Assembly: GCA_963750895.1 (NCBI GenBank)
Contig: CAVVSD010000006.1
Location: 1,550,001 to 1,614,000, forward strand
Reading direction: 5' to 3'
From: CAVVSD01 sp963750895
GTDB taxonomy: Bacteria > Actinomycetota > Thermoleophilia > Solirubrobacterales > Solirubrobacteraceae
DNA length: 64,000 nt
Of this stretch, positions 43,020 through 52,930 are shown piece after piece (within the stretch, counting starts at the first letter, position 1; the number at the start of each line of letters is the position of its first letter). Position numbers and translations under genes: made by a program. The notes under the pieces are model-generated. The model was not told the origin of the DNA, searched no databases, and saw nothing but the letters and a program-made list of their open reading frames with translations.

Positions 43020-43588
43020 TCAGCGCAGCACCGACGCGCCGAAGTCCTGCGGGACGGCGTCCATGAGCACGACGTCGGTGGGTTGCCCGCGGCTGATCCG
43101 CGCGCCGCGGCGCACGCCGATGCGGCGAAAGCCCGCGCGCTCGTAGGCCGCCAAGCCGGCGGCGTTCCACTCCAACGTCTCGAGCAGCACGTTGCGCAGC
43201 TGCAGCACGTGGAACGCAAAGTCGAGCACGAGGCGGGTGGCCTCGGTGCCGAGGCCCTGGCCGCGGCGCTCGCCGAGAAAGATGGCGAACTCGGCGTTCC
43301 CTGGGCGTGGAGGATCCCGAGCAGCCCCGCCGTCCCGACCGGCGCGGAGTCCTTGCGGTCGTAGACCGTGAACTCGACCACCTCGGGCTCGCTCTTCGCA
43401 CCCCGCTCGAGGTTGTCCTCGACCCATTTCTCCTGGCTCTGCGGCGTGGCGATACCCATCTGGTTGAGACCACACCGGACCGTGGGGCTCGTTCATCCAG
43501 CGCGCGTAATCGGCAGCGAGGTCGCGCCGGAGCGGTCCCGGGCGACCCTGTCGCCGACGACGATGAAGTCCGGCTCGTGGCTATCCAT
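43020..43588 (-). pseudogene. GNAT (RimJ/RimL-type) acetyltransferase with about three frameshifts
   Basis: Start MDSHEPDFIVVGDRVA at 43588, then in other frames GPLRRDLAADYARWMNEP, MGIATPQSQEKWVEDNLER, DSAPVGTAGLLGI and the intact C-terminal half GNAEFAIFLGERRGQGLGTE, ETLEWNAAGLAAYERAGFRR and DVVLMDAVPQ. GERRGQGLGTE is the acetyl-CoA loop. Three frame changes over about 240 bases make it non-functional as given. Confidence 0.75.
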
Positions 43589-43674
43589 TCGGGCATTGTG
43601 TCGAGCCCCGGCGCGCGCGGCGGTCGGGGGAGGAGGCCGCGCGGGGTTCCGCTCTCCTTTCGCTGCCTCCTATG

Positions 43675-43950
43675 TCAAGGGATTGATGGGGATGGCTGTG
43701 TTCCTTGGTCGGGGTGGGGTGGCTGGAGGTGGTGCCAGATGCGCCGTGCGAGGTGGCGTTTGAGGCAGCGGATCGCTTCCTTTGTGCTCTTGCCTTCCGC
43801 GCGTTTCGCGGGCGATGTAGTCCCTGCGTCTCGGAGTGGCAGCGCAGGCGGGTGACGGCGACGCGGTGGACGGTGGCGTTGATCTGGCGGTTGCCGCCGC
43901 GGTCCAGGGCGGGCGCGAAGGCCGACCCCGGCGCGCTCTGCTGGGCCATC
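43675..43950 (-). mobile_element. Remnant of an IS110-family transposase
   Basis: Two frames together reproduce the end of a Transposase_20 (IS110/IS116/IS902) protein: DRGGNRQINATVHRVAVTRL in one and RAEGKSTKEAIRCLKRHLAR followed by RIWHHLQ in another. The N-terminal DEDD nuclease part is absent, and no IS ends can be seen. Remnant only. Confidence 0.75.
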
Positions 43951-44607
43951 GATCACCTCGGCCGGCGCGGAAGATGCGGCGTGGCACGCTCGACGCAAGT
44001 TGCGGCACACGTACGCGACCTTCAACCGCGGCACGCGCCGCCGAGTCGTCTGCAGAAGGGCGTCACGCGTACGGTTCGTCTGCGCGGTCAGCTGGCAGCG
44101 TCTGGGTCAGCGCCACAACGGCAGCATCACGGTCGTGTCTCGTACCGGCGAATTGCCGGTCAGCGTGACAGGACAAATCCGGCGTCGGCGAGGATGCAGC
44201 TCACGAGGTCTGTGGAGGCCCTACGACACCCCTGAGCCTCGAGATGCAGCGAAAGGGCCACACACGATGCTGCTCTCGCGCTCCCGAGGCCGAGCCCAAC
44301 CCCTTGGAGCTGACGGCCAACGGCGGCAGCGGGCAAGCCGGTCAGACCTGCTCACCCGCGCGCCGGAAACTCGAGGGCCGAATCGACGGCCCGACGACCC
44401 TCGACGCGGCCCCCGAGAGCCTTCCCGCCGGCTGAGCGTGATTCTGCACCAGGGGGTGACGACGGCCATCCGTCCGAACTCGGACGCGAGGGTGCGCCAT
44501 TCTGCACGTTGTCGGCTGGTGAGGCGCGAGCAGAGCGAGCCGGACGTTCTGAGCTGCGCCTACTCGTCGACGCTCGCGGCGGTCGCCGCCTCGACATCTG
44601 GCTCGAG
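43951..44607. other. Non-coding decayed stretch
   Basis: About 650 bases without a gene I can support. A plus-strand piece near 43990-44020 reads RKLRHTYATFN, faintly like a tyrosine recombinase box II, but no other recombinase motif follows. No inverted repeats of an IS recognised. Confidence 0.3.
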
Positions 44608-44931
44608 TTAGAAGATCTCGCAGGAGACGTCGGCGATCGTGTCGGTACCGCTGATGAACGCGCGCACGCGACGTCCGGTGATGCGTTCGACTCTCTCGCG
44701 GAAGTCGTCCTCGCGGGCGTGTTGGAACATCAGGCGCGTCTCGCGCAGCCGCTGATGCTCACCCATCTCGGCCATCGCTCGCTCGGCGGGCGTGAAGCTG
44801 CCCTCGAGTGTGCAGATGACCCGCTTGTAGAGCTGCACCATCTCGTTGGAGATCTCCAGCGAGATCTCGTGGTTATGAGACGTGTTCCTGTCGTGTCGAG
44901 CTCGTCGTTGCGCATGCTCGTATTCGGACAT
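44608..44931 (-). CDS. DUF2294-type protein with internal deletion
   Basis: 107 residues. EISNEMVQLYK at the start and ICTLEGSFTPAERAMAEMGEHQRL, RITGRRVRAFISGTDTIADVSCEIF at the end match the DUF2294 (Na-translocating-like domain) family. Between YK and VICTLEG the family normally has about 20-25 further residues (with a GRGP segment, from memory); they are missing in frame. The protein may be non-functional or a short variant. GGGTGT at 44952-44957 and GTTGGC at 44973-44978 (15-base spacer) resemble a SigB-type promoter. Confidence 0.65.
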   Translation of the reverse strand: MSEYEHAQRRARHDRNTSHNHEISLEISNEMVQLYKRVICTLEGSFTPAERAMAEMGEHQRLRETRLMFQHAREDDFRERVERITGRRVRAFISGTDTIADVSCEIF

Positions 44932-45421
44932 CGTGCCCTTGTGCAAGCGCCACACCCGGTGGCGGTCATCAAGCCAACACGGGCCAGGAGCCGCTCCGCG
45001 CGGCGCCCGGTATCTCCACAGCGTGGGCGCCGCGTCTGGCGGGTCGTACTGACGCCGCTCCCGGGCATCGGTCCCGGACGAGGACCTTGGGTCCGACCGT
45101 TCGCCGAACGCTGGATTCGCCGCGATGACCTCGCCGGTAGATGGACGCGTCAGCGTGCGGCATCCTGCAACCCGTGGGATGGCAAGGGGCAAGCAGAGCG
45201 ATCAACGGCGCCCGATGGTGCGCGCGCCGCGCGCGATGGCAGCAGCCCTCATCGCGGACCCCGGAATTGACACCGCGACGCCTCGGGCACACATGGTTGT
45301 GGTGCTGTCCCGCGTGCAGACGCACCTGGAAGCCGCGGCGCCTTCCAGTACGCGGCTGCGTCCAGTGACGGACGGAGCGGATCGGCGGCATCGACAGGGT
45401 CTCGACCGGTGTTGTCGGGTG
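44932..45421. other. Intergenic stretch upstream of DUF2294-like gene
   Basis: 490 bases with no supported gene. Holds the putative SigB-type promoter noted for the DUF2294-like gene. The last 15 or so bases before 45422 already match the sequence downstream of the first response regulator copy only weakly. Confidence 0.35.
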
Positions 45422-45783
45422 TTAGCTGGTGAGGGCGACAACCGCATCGAGTACGTCGTCGATCGGGTCGCCCTTGGCGAAGTACGCGTGGGCGCCGGCC
45501 TCCAAGGCGAACTGCTGGGTTTTGATGCGCTGATCGCTGCTGTACATCACGATCACGATGGGCGGCACGATCCGCACCAGCTCGGGCAGCGCCTGCGTAC
45601 CGGTCATCTCGGGCATCTCCTGATCAAGGATCACCGCGTCGGGGGGCTCCCGCCCCACAACCTCGATCGCCTCGCGGCCTGTCGCGGCTTCGCCGATGAC
45701 CGTCAGGCGCCCGTCGAGCTCGATGAATTGACCCGCAGGACGCGCGTCGCGCCGAAGTCGTCCACCAGCACCACCGTGATCAC
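45422..45783 (-). pseudogene. Degenerate second copy of the response regulator
   Basis: Nearly the whole gene at 21343-21705 is repeated: AVILDQEMPEMTGTQALPEL, VRIVPPIVIVMYSSDQRIKT and GAHAYFAKGDPIDDVLDAV differ by only a few residues. The copy is one base shorter (362 against 363); near 45735 the sequence for LLRQFIELDG is lost from frame after VLVDDFGATRVL. The His pair after the acidic residues is changed to Phe-Gly. Upstream GGGTAG replaces GGGTAA, the rest of the leader (GGCGC-GGC) is kept. Confidence 0.85.
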
Positions 45784-46262
45784 GCCTGCGCCCTACCCCA
45801 TAACGGGGGGATTGCCCTAAGCGGGGGTCGCTGCGGTATATCCAGAGCAGCTCGGGAGCAGGCGTAGGTCGCCAGCCATGCGGCCTGCGCTTGGGTGATG
45901 CAGTCGGCTACGGCGAGGCGATCGCATTGCAACGCGACGATGGCGCAGGCGAGATGGGCGTTGGCTTCCTGGAGGTAGTCCAGCAGCCGCGCGCGATCAG
46001 GGTTGAGTTCTTCAACGAGGTGATCGGTCAACGCGATCGTCTGCTCGATCCATGCCTGTGTGCTGTAGCCGACGTCGCGCGCGTGAACTTCGCGCGCCCA
46101 GTGCGCCACGCGGACGAGTCCGGCGCTGACGCCACGCGTGATCTTCGCCGCTTCCCGCCGCTCGTCTAGTCGTCGGGGCGGTCGTAGGCGAGCACCGGCG
46201 CGACCAAGGCCAAGGCGGGGGCCAGCTCGACCGCTGTCGCAAGCAGTTCGACCGGAAGGCAC
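45780..46262 (-). CDS. Hypothetical helical protein
   Basis: About 160 residues if started at GTG 46262, but only the part from ERREAAKITRGVSAGLVRVA onwards looks like a real protein: WIEQTIALTDHLVEELNPDR and LLDYLQEANAHLACAIVALQ are amphipathic helices. The first 30-40 residues overlap the next gene in another frame. It may be the second half of that gene after a frameshift. No family recognised. Confidence 0.4.
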   Translation of the reverse strand: MPSGRTACDSGRAGPRLGLGRAGARLRPPRRLDERREAAKITRGVSAGLVRVAHWAREVHARDVGYSTQAWIEQTIALTDHLVEELNPDRARLLDYLQEANAHLACAIVALQCDRLAVADCITQAQAAWLATYACSRAALDIPQRPPLRAIPPLWGRAQA

Positions 46263-46363
46263 AGGTCCTCCGCCCCGTCGCGACGTTGACCGTAGTCAAG
46301 GCCCCGACTGAGCGCTTCGGCGTACAGCCGGTCGTCGGGATACGTGGTCTCGGGCGCGTCCAT
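46166..46363 (-). CDS. Hypothetical protein, 65 residues
   Basis: MDAPETTYPDDRLYAEALSR, then LCLPVELLATAVELAPALAL. It overlaps the previous entry in a different frame; joining the two near 46165 would give one helical protein of about 190 residues. Function unknown. Confidence 0.4.
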   Translation of the reverse strand: MDAPETTYPDDRLYAEALSRGLDYGQRRDGAEDLCLPVELLATAVELAPALALVAPVLAYDRPDD

Positions 46364-47087
46364 GGCGAGGGTTCTACCCGGCATGTCACCGAAGTCCCGG
46401 AACTGGGATTTTTGCACAGAATTCGGGGCACGACGGCATCGCGACCGTCCGACCCTTTGCTCGGCCATCGCCGGCTCTAGCGCGTGGACGGCGAGCGCCT
46501 GCAGCGGCGCCCATCATCGGGGGTGAGGGTCGTCTCTGGCTCAGCGGCTCCCCTTGTGCTTCGTTGCGGCCGCCGGCGTGCCCAAACCTCTCGCGGAAAC
46601 CCCGGCGGCGGTTTGCGCTTCTGGTCTGCGGTCCGGCCCTTGCGCCGGCGCCCGACCTCAGCGCGGGAAGTCCTCGGGACCGGTTGCTCCTGACTGGAGC
46701 CCCTTCGAGAAGCACGTAGGGTTCCATTAGGGGTATCCCGGAAGGGATAGCCGCGGGTCCCGATCGGGGGATAGCTGGCCGGCGCCGGGATGCGACAGCA
46801 ATCCGCGCCGACGTCAGCCAGATTCGAATGGCGGTCCGACTGCTCATCGAGGCAGAAGGAGGGGGTTGGCGTCCGATCGTCGGCTGGGAACCCAAGCCCG
46901 CGGCGGCCCGGACGATTCACACACTCGCGCTTCCTCGCCCCGACGTGCGGCCAGCCATCCGAATCGTGTTCGTGGGCCACATTTGGGCCACATCGCTGTG
47001 GCCCACTAGGTCTTCGAGGGCCCTCGAGGGGTCCAGATCGTCCGCAAATTGCGGACTAGCGGGACTCTGACGGACACCCCGTCGTCG
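46364..47087. other. Non-coding stretch before the tRNA-Thr fragment
   Basis: About 720 bases without a gene I can support. Near 46975-47005 GGCCACA/GTGGCCCA motifs are repeated three times (GGGCCACATTTGGGCCACAT and following), possibly part of an old attachment region. Confidence 0.35.
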
Positions 47088-47129
47088 ATGGTAAGGAAGG
47101 GGTCATCGGTTCGAGTCCGATAGAGGGCT
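47088..47129 (+). pseudogene. 3' half of tRNA-Thr (GGT)
   Basis: Begins in the anticodon loop (ATGGTAA, anticodon GGT), followed by a variable loop, T-arm ATCGG TTCGAGT CCGAT, acceptor 3' strand AGAGGGC and discriminator T. The matching 5' half (expected to start GCCCTCT) is absent upstream. Tyrosine recombinases often cross over in the anticodon loop, so this is a plausible attachment remnant. Confidence 0.65.
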
Positions 47130-47283
47130 TGCTGGAGATCGAAGCTTTCTCGACCGCCGGCATCTCCGGTTCCGTCTCCCGGGCCATCGACGTCGTCCAT
47201 CACGTGGGCGGCGCGCCTCCGCCGGGCGCGACGGAGATGCGACGAACACCGATGAGTTCAGGGCCCTGAGGGGTCACCTGAGC

Positions 47284-47630
47284 ATGGACTTCACCGACCT
47301 CTTCGCTGGCGTCCGGGTCCGTGACATCGCGGATGCGCGCGCCTGGTACGAACGGCTCCTCGGGAGCGAGCCCGCGTTCTTCCCCAACGACGTCGAGGCC
47401 GTGTGGGCGGTCGGCGAGCACCGCTGGTTCTACCTCCTGGAGGATGCGTCGAAGGCCGGCAGCGCGCTCGTCACCATCATGGTCGCCGACCTCGACGCGA
47501 CGGCGGAGGCGATCGGCGGGCGCGGCATCGAGCCGACAGAGCTCGAGGACTACGGCGAGGCGCGCAAGTACGTCTTCCACGACCCGACGGCAACAAGATC
47601 GGGATCGGCCAGGTTCCGGCCGCCGGGTTC
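47284..47630 (+). pseudogene. VOC-family protein with one frameshift
   Basis: MDFTDLFAGVRVRDIADARA, WYERLLGSEPAFFPND, HRWFYLLEDASKAGSALVTI and ELEDYGEARKYVFHDP follow the VOC fold. After HDP the family motif DGNKIGIGQVP continues in the next frame, as if one C of a CCCC run had been lost at about 47587. Joined, the protein would be about 115-120 residues. Confidence 0.7.
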
Positions 47631-47632
47631 CC

Positions 47633-47718
47633 TCATCTCAGCTCGGAAATGTCGGCCTCCATCAGCTCCCCGACCTGCCGGCGCAACAACTCGCGGACCA
47701 GATCGGCGCCGCGGGAAC
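47633..47718 (-). mobile_element. Possible IS256-type transposase fragment
   Basis: A short frame reads DLVRELLRRQVGELMEADIS, ending ELR and stop. This resembles the N-terminal helix of Mutator/IS256 transposases. It is only about 28 residues and has no start, so the assignment is tentative. Confidence 0.3.
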
Positions 47719-47873
47719 CACCTCAACATCCCGTCCGACTCGCTCCTCCACCGACCGCAGGGACGGGACGCCGTTCCCGTGTCCGGGAAGTGACACAATG
47801 CCGGCGATCGGGGCGATCGGTCGCTCCGGCCTCCATGATTGCGAGCTCGATGCCGCACTTCCCGGGGATCTAG

Positions 47874-48956
47874 GTGTCCGCAGCGCTTGGGGTCCTGGCA
47901 CTCCTCGGCACCAGCAAGGGGCTCTTCTTGCTCCACGGCGACGAAGAACGCCGCCGGTGGCGGACCGAGGGTCCGCTGCTCGTCGGCTGGGGGGTGTACC
48001 ACGCGACCGTCGACTCGCGTGACGGGACGCTGTACGCCGCGGCGAACCACGTCGTCTACGGTCCCGACCGTTCAGCGCTCGACCGACGGTGGCAGGACCT
48101 GGAGGCGGTCGAAGCAGCTCGGCTTGCCCGAGGAGTCGGGCCTGACGCTGGATGCCGCGTGGCACATCGAGCCGGGGCGGCCGGACGAGCTCGGGACGCT
48201 CCATCTGGGGGCCGACCCCGGGGTGCTCTTCCGGTCCGGCGACGGTGGCGAGACCTGGGACGTGAACCGCGGCATCCTCGAGCACGCCACGCGGGACCGT
48301 TGGTTCCCCGGGGCGGGTGGGATGACCTGCCATTCGGTCCAGCTCGACCCTCGCGAGCGCCGATCGGATGTATGTCGGCATCACCGCGGCCGGCGTCTTC
48401 CGCTCCGATGACGGCGGTGAGACGTGGGTCCCTCTCAACAAGAACGTCGAGGCCGGGTTTCTCGCCGACCCCTATTCGGACGTCGGACAATGCCCTCACA
48501 AGCTGCTGCTGCACCCCGCTCGACCGGATCGGCTCTGGCAACAGAACCACTTCGGCGTGTACCGCTCCGACGACTGCGGCGACTCATGGGTGCGGCTCGA
48601 CGGGAACGGGCTGCCGAGCGGCTTCGGCTTTCCCCTCATGCTCGACCCCAAGGACCCGGACATGGCCTTCGTGATCCCGGAGCGCAGCGCCGAGTACCAC
48701 TACAGCGCCGGCGGGCGGCTTGCCGTCTACCGCACGCGCGACGCCGGAAACACGTGGGAGGCCATGACCGACGGCCTGCCCGAGCCGGCGTGGGCAGCCG
48801 TGCTCCGCGAGGCCTCGGCGTCCGACTCCGACGTCGCTGTACTTCGGCACCCAGGGCGGCTCGTTCTTCGCGCTCACCGATTCCGACACGTGGGTTGAGG
48901 CGACACGGCACCTTCCCCCGATCCTGTCGGTCGAGGTCACGCCGTGGTCGGGGTGA
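47874..48956 (+). pseudogene. BNR/sialidase-like beta-propeller protein, several frameshifts
   Basis: About 360 residues once joined over three or four frame changes. VLALLGTSKGLFLLHGDEER, STDGGRTWRRSKQLGLPEES, FRSGDGGETWDVNRGILEHA, VFRSDDGGETWVPLNKNVEA, YRSDDCGDSWVRLDGNGLPS, YRTRDAGNTWEAMTDGLPEP and FFALTDSDTWVEA are successive BNR (S-x-D-x-G-x-T-W) blades of a WD40/YVTN/BNR-like propeller. GTG start 47874; stop at 48956 overlaps the MoaD/ThiS-like gene. Function unknown. Confidence 0.75.
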
Positions 48957-49202
48957 CGGTCACGGGCATCCTCGCCGAACAGGCGATGGGCCGGCGGCGG
49001 TTCGAGATCGAGGCCGACACCGTCGGCGACGCGTTGCACGCACTCCCGGTCTGCGGACCTCCTCTTCGACGTGCGTGGCGAGCTGAACCGGCACCTGAAC
49101 GTCTACGTCGACGGGACGGACCACCGTGAGCGCGGCGGTCTCGAGTCTCCGCTCGCCGGCGCGCGCGAGCTCCGGGTCCTCGCCAGGGTCTCGGGCGGAT
49201 AG
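48944..49202 (+). pseudogene. MoaD/ThiS-like small protein with terminal GG, one frameshift
   Basis: GTG at 48944 inside the end of the BNR gene. VTVTGILAEQAMGRRRFEIE with DTVGDALHAL form the start of a ubiquitin-like fold; after a frame change near 49050 it continues DLLFDVRGELNRHLNVYVDG and ends LRVLARVSGG. The Gly-Gly end is what sulfur carriers or ubiquitin-like modifiers need. Coupled to a BNR-propeller gene, a pairing I recall from other actinobacteria. Confidence 0.7.
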
Positions 49203-51932
49203 TGCCCGCCACCGCCCTGCCGCGCTGATCGGGCGAAGCGGGAGTGCGCGAGGCTCGAGGGTCTGCTGTCCGACGCGAAGGCGGGCAGAGCGGGGTACTC
49301 GTGGTGCGCGGCGCGCCCGGGGCGGGAAAGACGGCGCTCCTGGATGACGCCGCGCGCGGGCCAAGGGCTATCGCGTCGTTCGCGCGGTCGGGGTGGAGTC
49401 AGAGATGGAGTTGCCCTTCGCGGCGCTGCATCAGCTGTGCGCGCTGCTGCTCGACGACCTGGAGCGAGTGCCGGCTCCGCAACGAGAGGCGCTCGAGACC
49501 GCGTTCGGGCTGGGCGCGGGCGCCCAGCCCGACCGGTTCCTGATCGGCCTCGCCGTGCTCAGCCTGCTGTCCGAGGCCGCCGAGGAGCGGCCGCTCCTCT
49601 GCCTGGTCGACGACGCCCAGTGGCTCGACCGCTCGTCCGCGCAGGTGCTCGCGTTCGTCGCGCGGCGCCTGGAGGCGGAGTCGGTCGCGCTGGTGTTCGC
49701 GATCCGCGAGCCGCTCGAGCAGTCGGGGAGCTGGCCGGCTGCCGCAGATGCAGCTCGAGGGTCTGTCGGACGCCAGCGCGCGAACTGCTCGCGGCGGAAT
49801 CGGCGCGCCGCTGGACGAGCGGGTGCGCGACGCGGATCCTGGCCGAGGCGCGCGGCAACCCGCTCGCGCTGCTCGAGCTGCCCCGCGCGCTCTCCCCCGC
49901 CGAGCTGGCGGGGGGCTTCGGCCTTCCGCGCGCGCGCCCGCTGTCGGACCGGATCGAGGCGAGCTTCCGGCGCCGCGCGCGCAGCTGCCGCCCGCGACGC
50001 AGCGACTGCTGCTGCTCGCCGCGGCGGAGCCGACCGGCGAGCCGGCGTTGCTGTGGCGCGGCGGCGCAGCTCGGTCTCCGACCGAAGCGCAGGATCCTGC
50101 GTTCGAGGGACGGCATGCTCGAGCTCGGCCCCCGCGTCGCGTTCCGACACCCGCTGCTGCGTTCGGCGATCTACCGGGCGGCCCCCGCCTACGAGCGCCA
50201 GGCGGCGCACCCGGCGCTGGCCGCGGCACCGATGCCGGAGGTCGACCCCGATCGCCGGGCGTGGCACCGCGCCCATGCCGCGCTCGGGCCGGACGAGGAC
50301 GTCGCCGACGAACTGGAGCGCTCGGCGGGACGAGCGCAGGCGCGCGGCGGTGTGGCGGCGGCCGCCGCGTTCCTGGCTCGCGCCGCCGCGCTCACGCTCG
50401 ACCATGGCGCGAGCGCGGCGTTCGCTGGAGCCGCCGGGGCCAAGCAGCTGGCCGGGGCGCCCGAGGAGGCGCTGACCCTGCTGGCGACGGCGCCACGGGC
50501 CGCTCGACGAGCTCGACCGGGCGAAGGCCAGCGCCTGCGCGGGCAGATCGCGCTGGACCTGCGGCCGGCCGGCAGGCCGTGCCGCTGCTGCTCGACGCCG
50601 CCAGGCGGCTCGAACGCTCGACCCCGGCCTTGCCCGCGCGACCTACCTCGAGGCGCTCCGCGCGGCGAGCGTCGCCGGCCGCCTCGGCGCCGGCATGTCG
50701 GCGGCGGCCAGGGCGGCGCGCGACGCACCGCCGCGCCGGGCCGGCGCGCGCCATCGACCTGCTGCTCGACGGTTTGGCCATCCGTTTCACGGACGGTTAC
50801 GCCGCGAGCGCGCCGGCGCTCAAGCGGGCGCTCGCGGCCGTGCGCGAGGAGGGCGGCCAGGCGAGCAGGACGTGCGCTGGCCCTGGATCGCCCGGCGCGT
50901 CGCGCCGGACCTGTTCGACGACGACACGTGGCACGCGCTCGCCACGCGCAACGTCGAGATCGCCCGCGACACCGGCGCGCTCGCCGTCCTGCCGCTCGCG
51001 CTCAACGTGCTCTCGCTGCTGCGCTGCTTCGAAGGCGAGCTGGCCGCGGCCGCGGCGCTGCTCGACGAGGCCGACGAGATCTCGGAGGCGACCGGCACCG
51101 CGCCGATCGTCTTCGGACGGGTCCTGCTCGCCGGGTGCCGGGGGGACGAGGACTGCCGGCGCGGCGCTGATCGAGGCCAGCGAGGCCGCCGCGGTGGCGC
51201 GCAGCGAGGGGGTCGTGCTCACCTTCGGCGAACATGCGCGGGCCCTGCTCCACAACGGTCTCGGGGCAGCACGCGGCGGCGCTCGTCCCGGCCCAGAGCG
51301 CGAGCGCGCGCGACGAGCTGATGCTGTCGGTGTGGTCGCTGCCCGAGCTCGTCGAGGCGGCTGCACGGGGCGGCAGGCGAGCTCGCGACGGCGCGATGGA
51401 GCGGCTGGCCGAGCGGACCCAGGCGGCGGGGACCGATCTCGCGCTCGGCGTCGAGGCGCGCGCGCGGGCGCTGGTGAGCGAGGGCGCCGGCGGCCGAGGA
51501 GCTGTACCGCGAGGCGGTCGAACGGCTCGGTCGGAGCCGGTTCGCCTCGACCTCGCGCGCGCGCAGCTCCTGTACGGCGAGTGGCTGCGCCGGGAGCAGC
51601 GGCGCGTCGACGCGCGCGAGCAGCTGCGTGCCGCGCACAAGATGTTCGCGTCGATGGGGGCCGAGGCGTTCGCGGAGCGCGCCCGGCGCGAGCTGCTCGC
51701 CACCGGCGAGACCGTCCGCGCCCGCACGCGGACACGCGCGATCAGCTCACCGCGCAGGAGGCGCAGATCGCCCAGCTCGCCCGCGACGGGCTCTCGAACC
51801 CCGAGATCGGCGCGGGCTGTTCATCAGCCCGCGCACCGTCCAGTACCACCTGCGCAAGGTGTTCGCGAAGCTCGACATCAGGTCGCGCAACCAGCTCCAC
51901 GCGCGCTGCCCGGCGACCCCACCGCCGCCTAG
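49202..51932 (+). pseudogene. LuxR-family ATPase regulator (LAL/MalT type), many frameshifts
   Basis: About 900 residues if repaired. GTG 49202 overlaps the previous stop. Walker A is VVRGAPGAGKTALLDDA (about 49305-49350), Walker B LLCLVDDAQWLD (about 49593-49630); then LALLELPRALSPAELAGGFG, RVAFRHPLLRSAIYRAAPAY and TPR-like helices (LALNVLSLLRCFEGELAAAA); the LuxR helix-turn-helix is LARDGLSNPEIG with ISPRTVQYHLRKVFAKLDIR near 51780-51890. At least eight frame changes are needed. All domains remain recognisable, so damage is recent or an artefact. Confidence 0.8.
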
Positions 51933-52046
51933 CCCAGACTTGGCCGGTCGACTGTGCACCTGGCGGATGCGCGCCCGGCCGCCCGACGGCCACCCTTTCT
52001 GGGAGGTGGTCGATGCGAGCGCGGGGGCGGGTGCGAGACTCGCCCC

Positions 52047-52930
52047 ATGAGTATGCATCGGAGCTGGGCAACCAGGCGGCAGCGGCAGGTCGGCGATTCA
52101 GCGCCTGACGCCCGCGGCGGAGCGCGGGCTGGTCCTCGCCGCCAAGCACGACCGCGCCCGGCGCGCGGCGCTCGTCGACGCGTACGCGCCCCGATCGCGG
52201 GGGTGGCGCGCATGTACTGCCGGTCGGCGGTCAGCGAGCGGCAAGAGCTGATGCAGGAGGGCGTCGTCGGGCTCTTGCATGCGATCAATCGGTATGACCC
52301 GGACTCGGGATGCCGTTCTGGGCGTACGCCAGCTGGTGGGTCCGGCAGGCGATGCAGCAGATCGTGGCAGAGCTCTCGGGACCCATGGTGCTCTCCGACC
52401 GCGCGAAAACCAACTGGCGCGCCTGCCGCCGCCGCTCGGACCCTGTTTTCTGGCAGGAGCACAAGCGTGAGCTCGAGCGCGCACCGATACTGGGCGGCTG
52501 CGACCCGTGCTCGAGGACCTCCCACATCGAGAGTCTGATGGCCGCGCGCCCGGGCCGGTCGCGCGCCCTTGAGGAGCCGGTCGGCGACGTCCGACGGCGG
52601 GGTGCTGCCTCCGGGGACATGCTGGCCGACCCCACGTGCCGAGGACGAATTCGACTGCGTCCCCCGCGGACCGGGACGCCAAGCAGAGGGCGAGCTCCCG
52701 GCGTCCGCCGGCCGAGCTCGACGAGCGCGAGCGCGATCGGTGCCGGCCGCCGGTGTTCGGCCTCTGACTGGCAGAAAGAGCTGTCGCTGCGCGAAGTCGC
52801 GGGCGACCTCGGCGTGAGCGCCGAGCGGGTGCGCCAGATCGAGCAACGAGCACTGGACACGATGCGGGCGGTGGTGATGTCGTCGGCGGCGGAGCGTCCG
52901 ACGCGCGACGTATCGCGGCGGGATGCGTCC
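52047..52930 (+). pseudogene. Sigma-70-family sigma factor, several frameshifts
   Basis: Starts near ATG 52047. Joined frames show AIQRLTPAAERGLVLAAKHD, RIAGVARMYCRSAVSERQEL, MQEGVVGLLHAINRYDPDSG (region 2.2), FWAYASWWVRQAMQQIVAEL (region 2.3/2.4), HIESLMAARPGR (region 3) and LSLREVAGDLGVSAERVRQI followed by EQRALDTMR (region 4.2). This is a group 2/3 sigma factor rather than ECF. It needs at least four frame changes. The exact 3' end is not determined. Confidence 0.75.

Noticed and set aside
43990..44030. RKLRHTYATFN on the plus strand, resembling the RHTFAT box of tyrosine recombinases.
   Set aside because: No box I, catalytic Tyr or downstream homology in any frame, so a chance match is as likely.
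46477..46980. Open frame of about 167 residues on the minus strand.
   Set aside because: Composition is Arg/Pro-rich without hydrophobic core, no ribosome site, no recognisable family.
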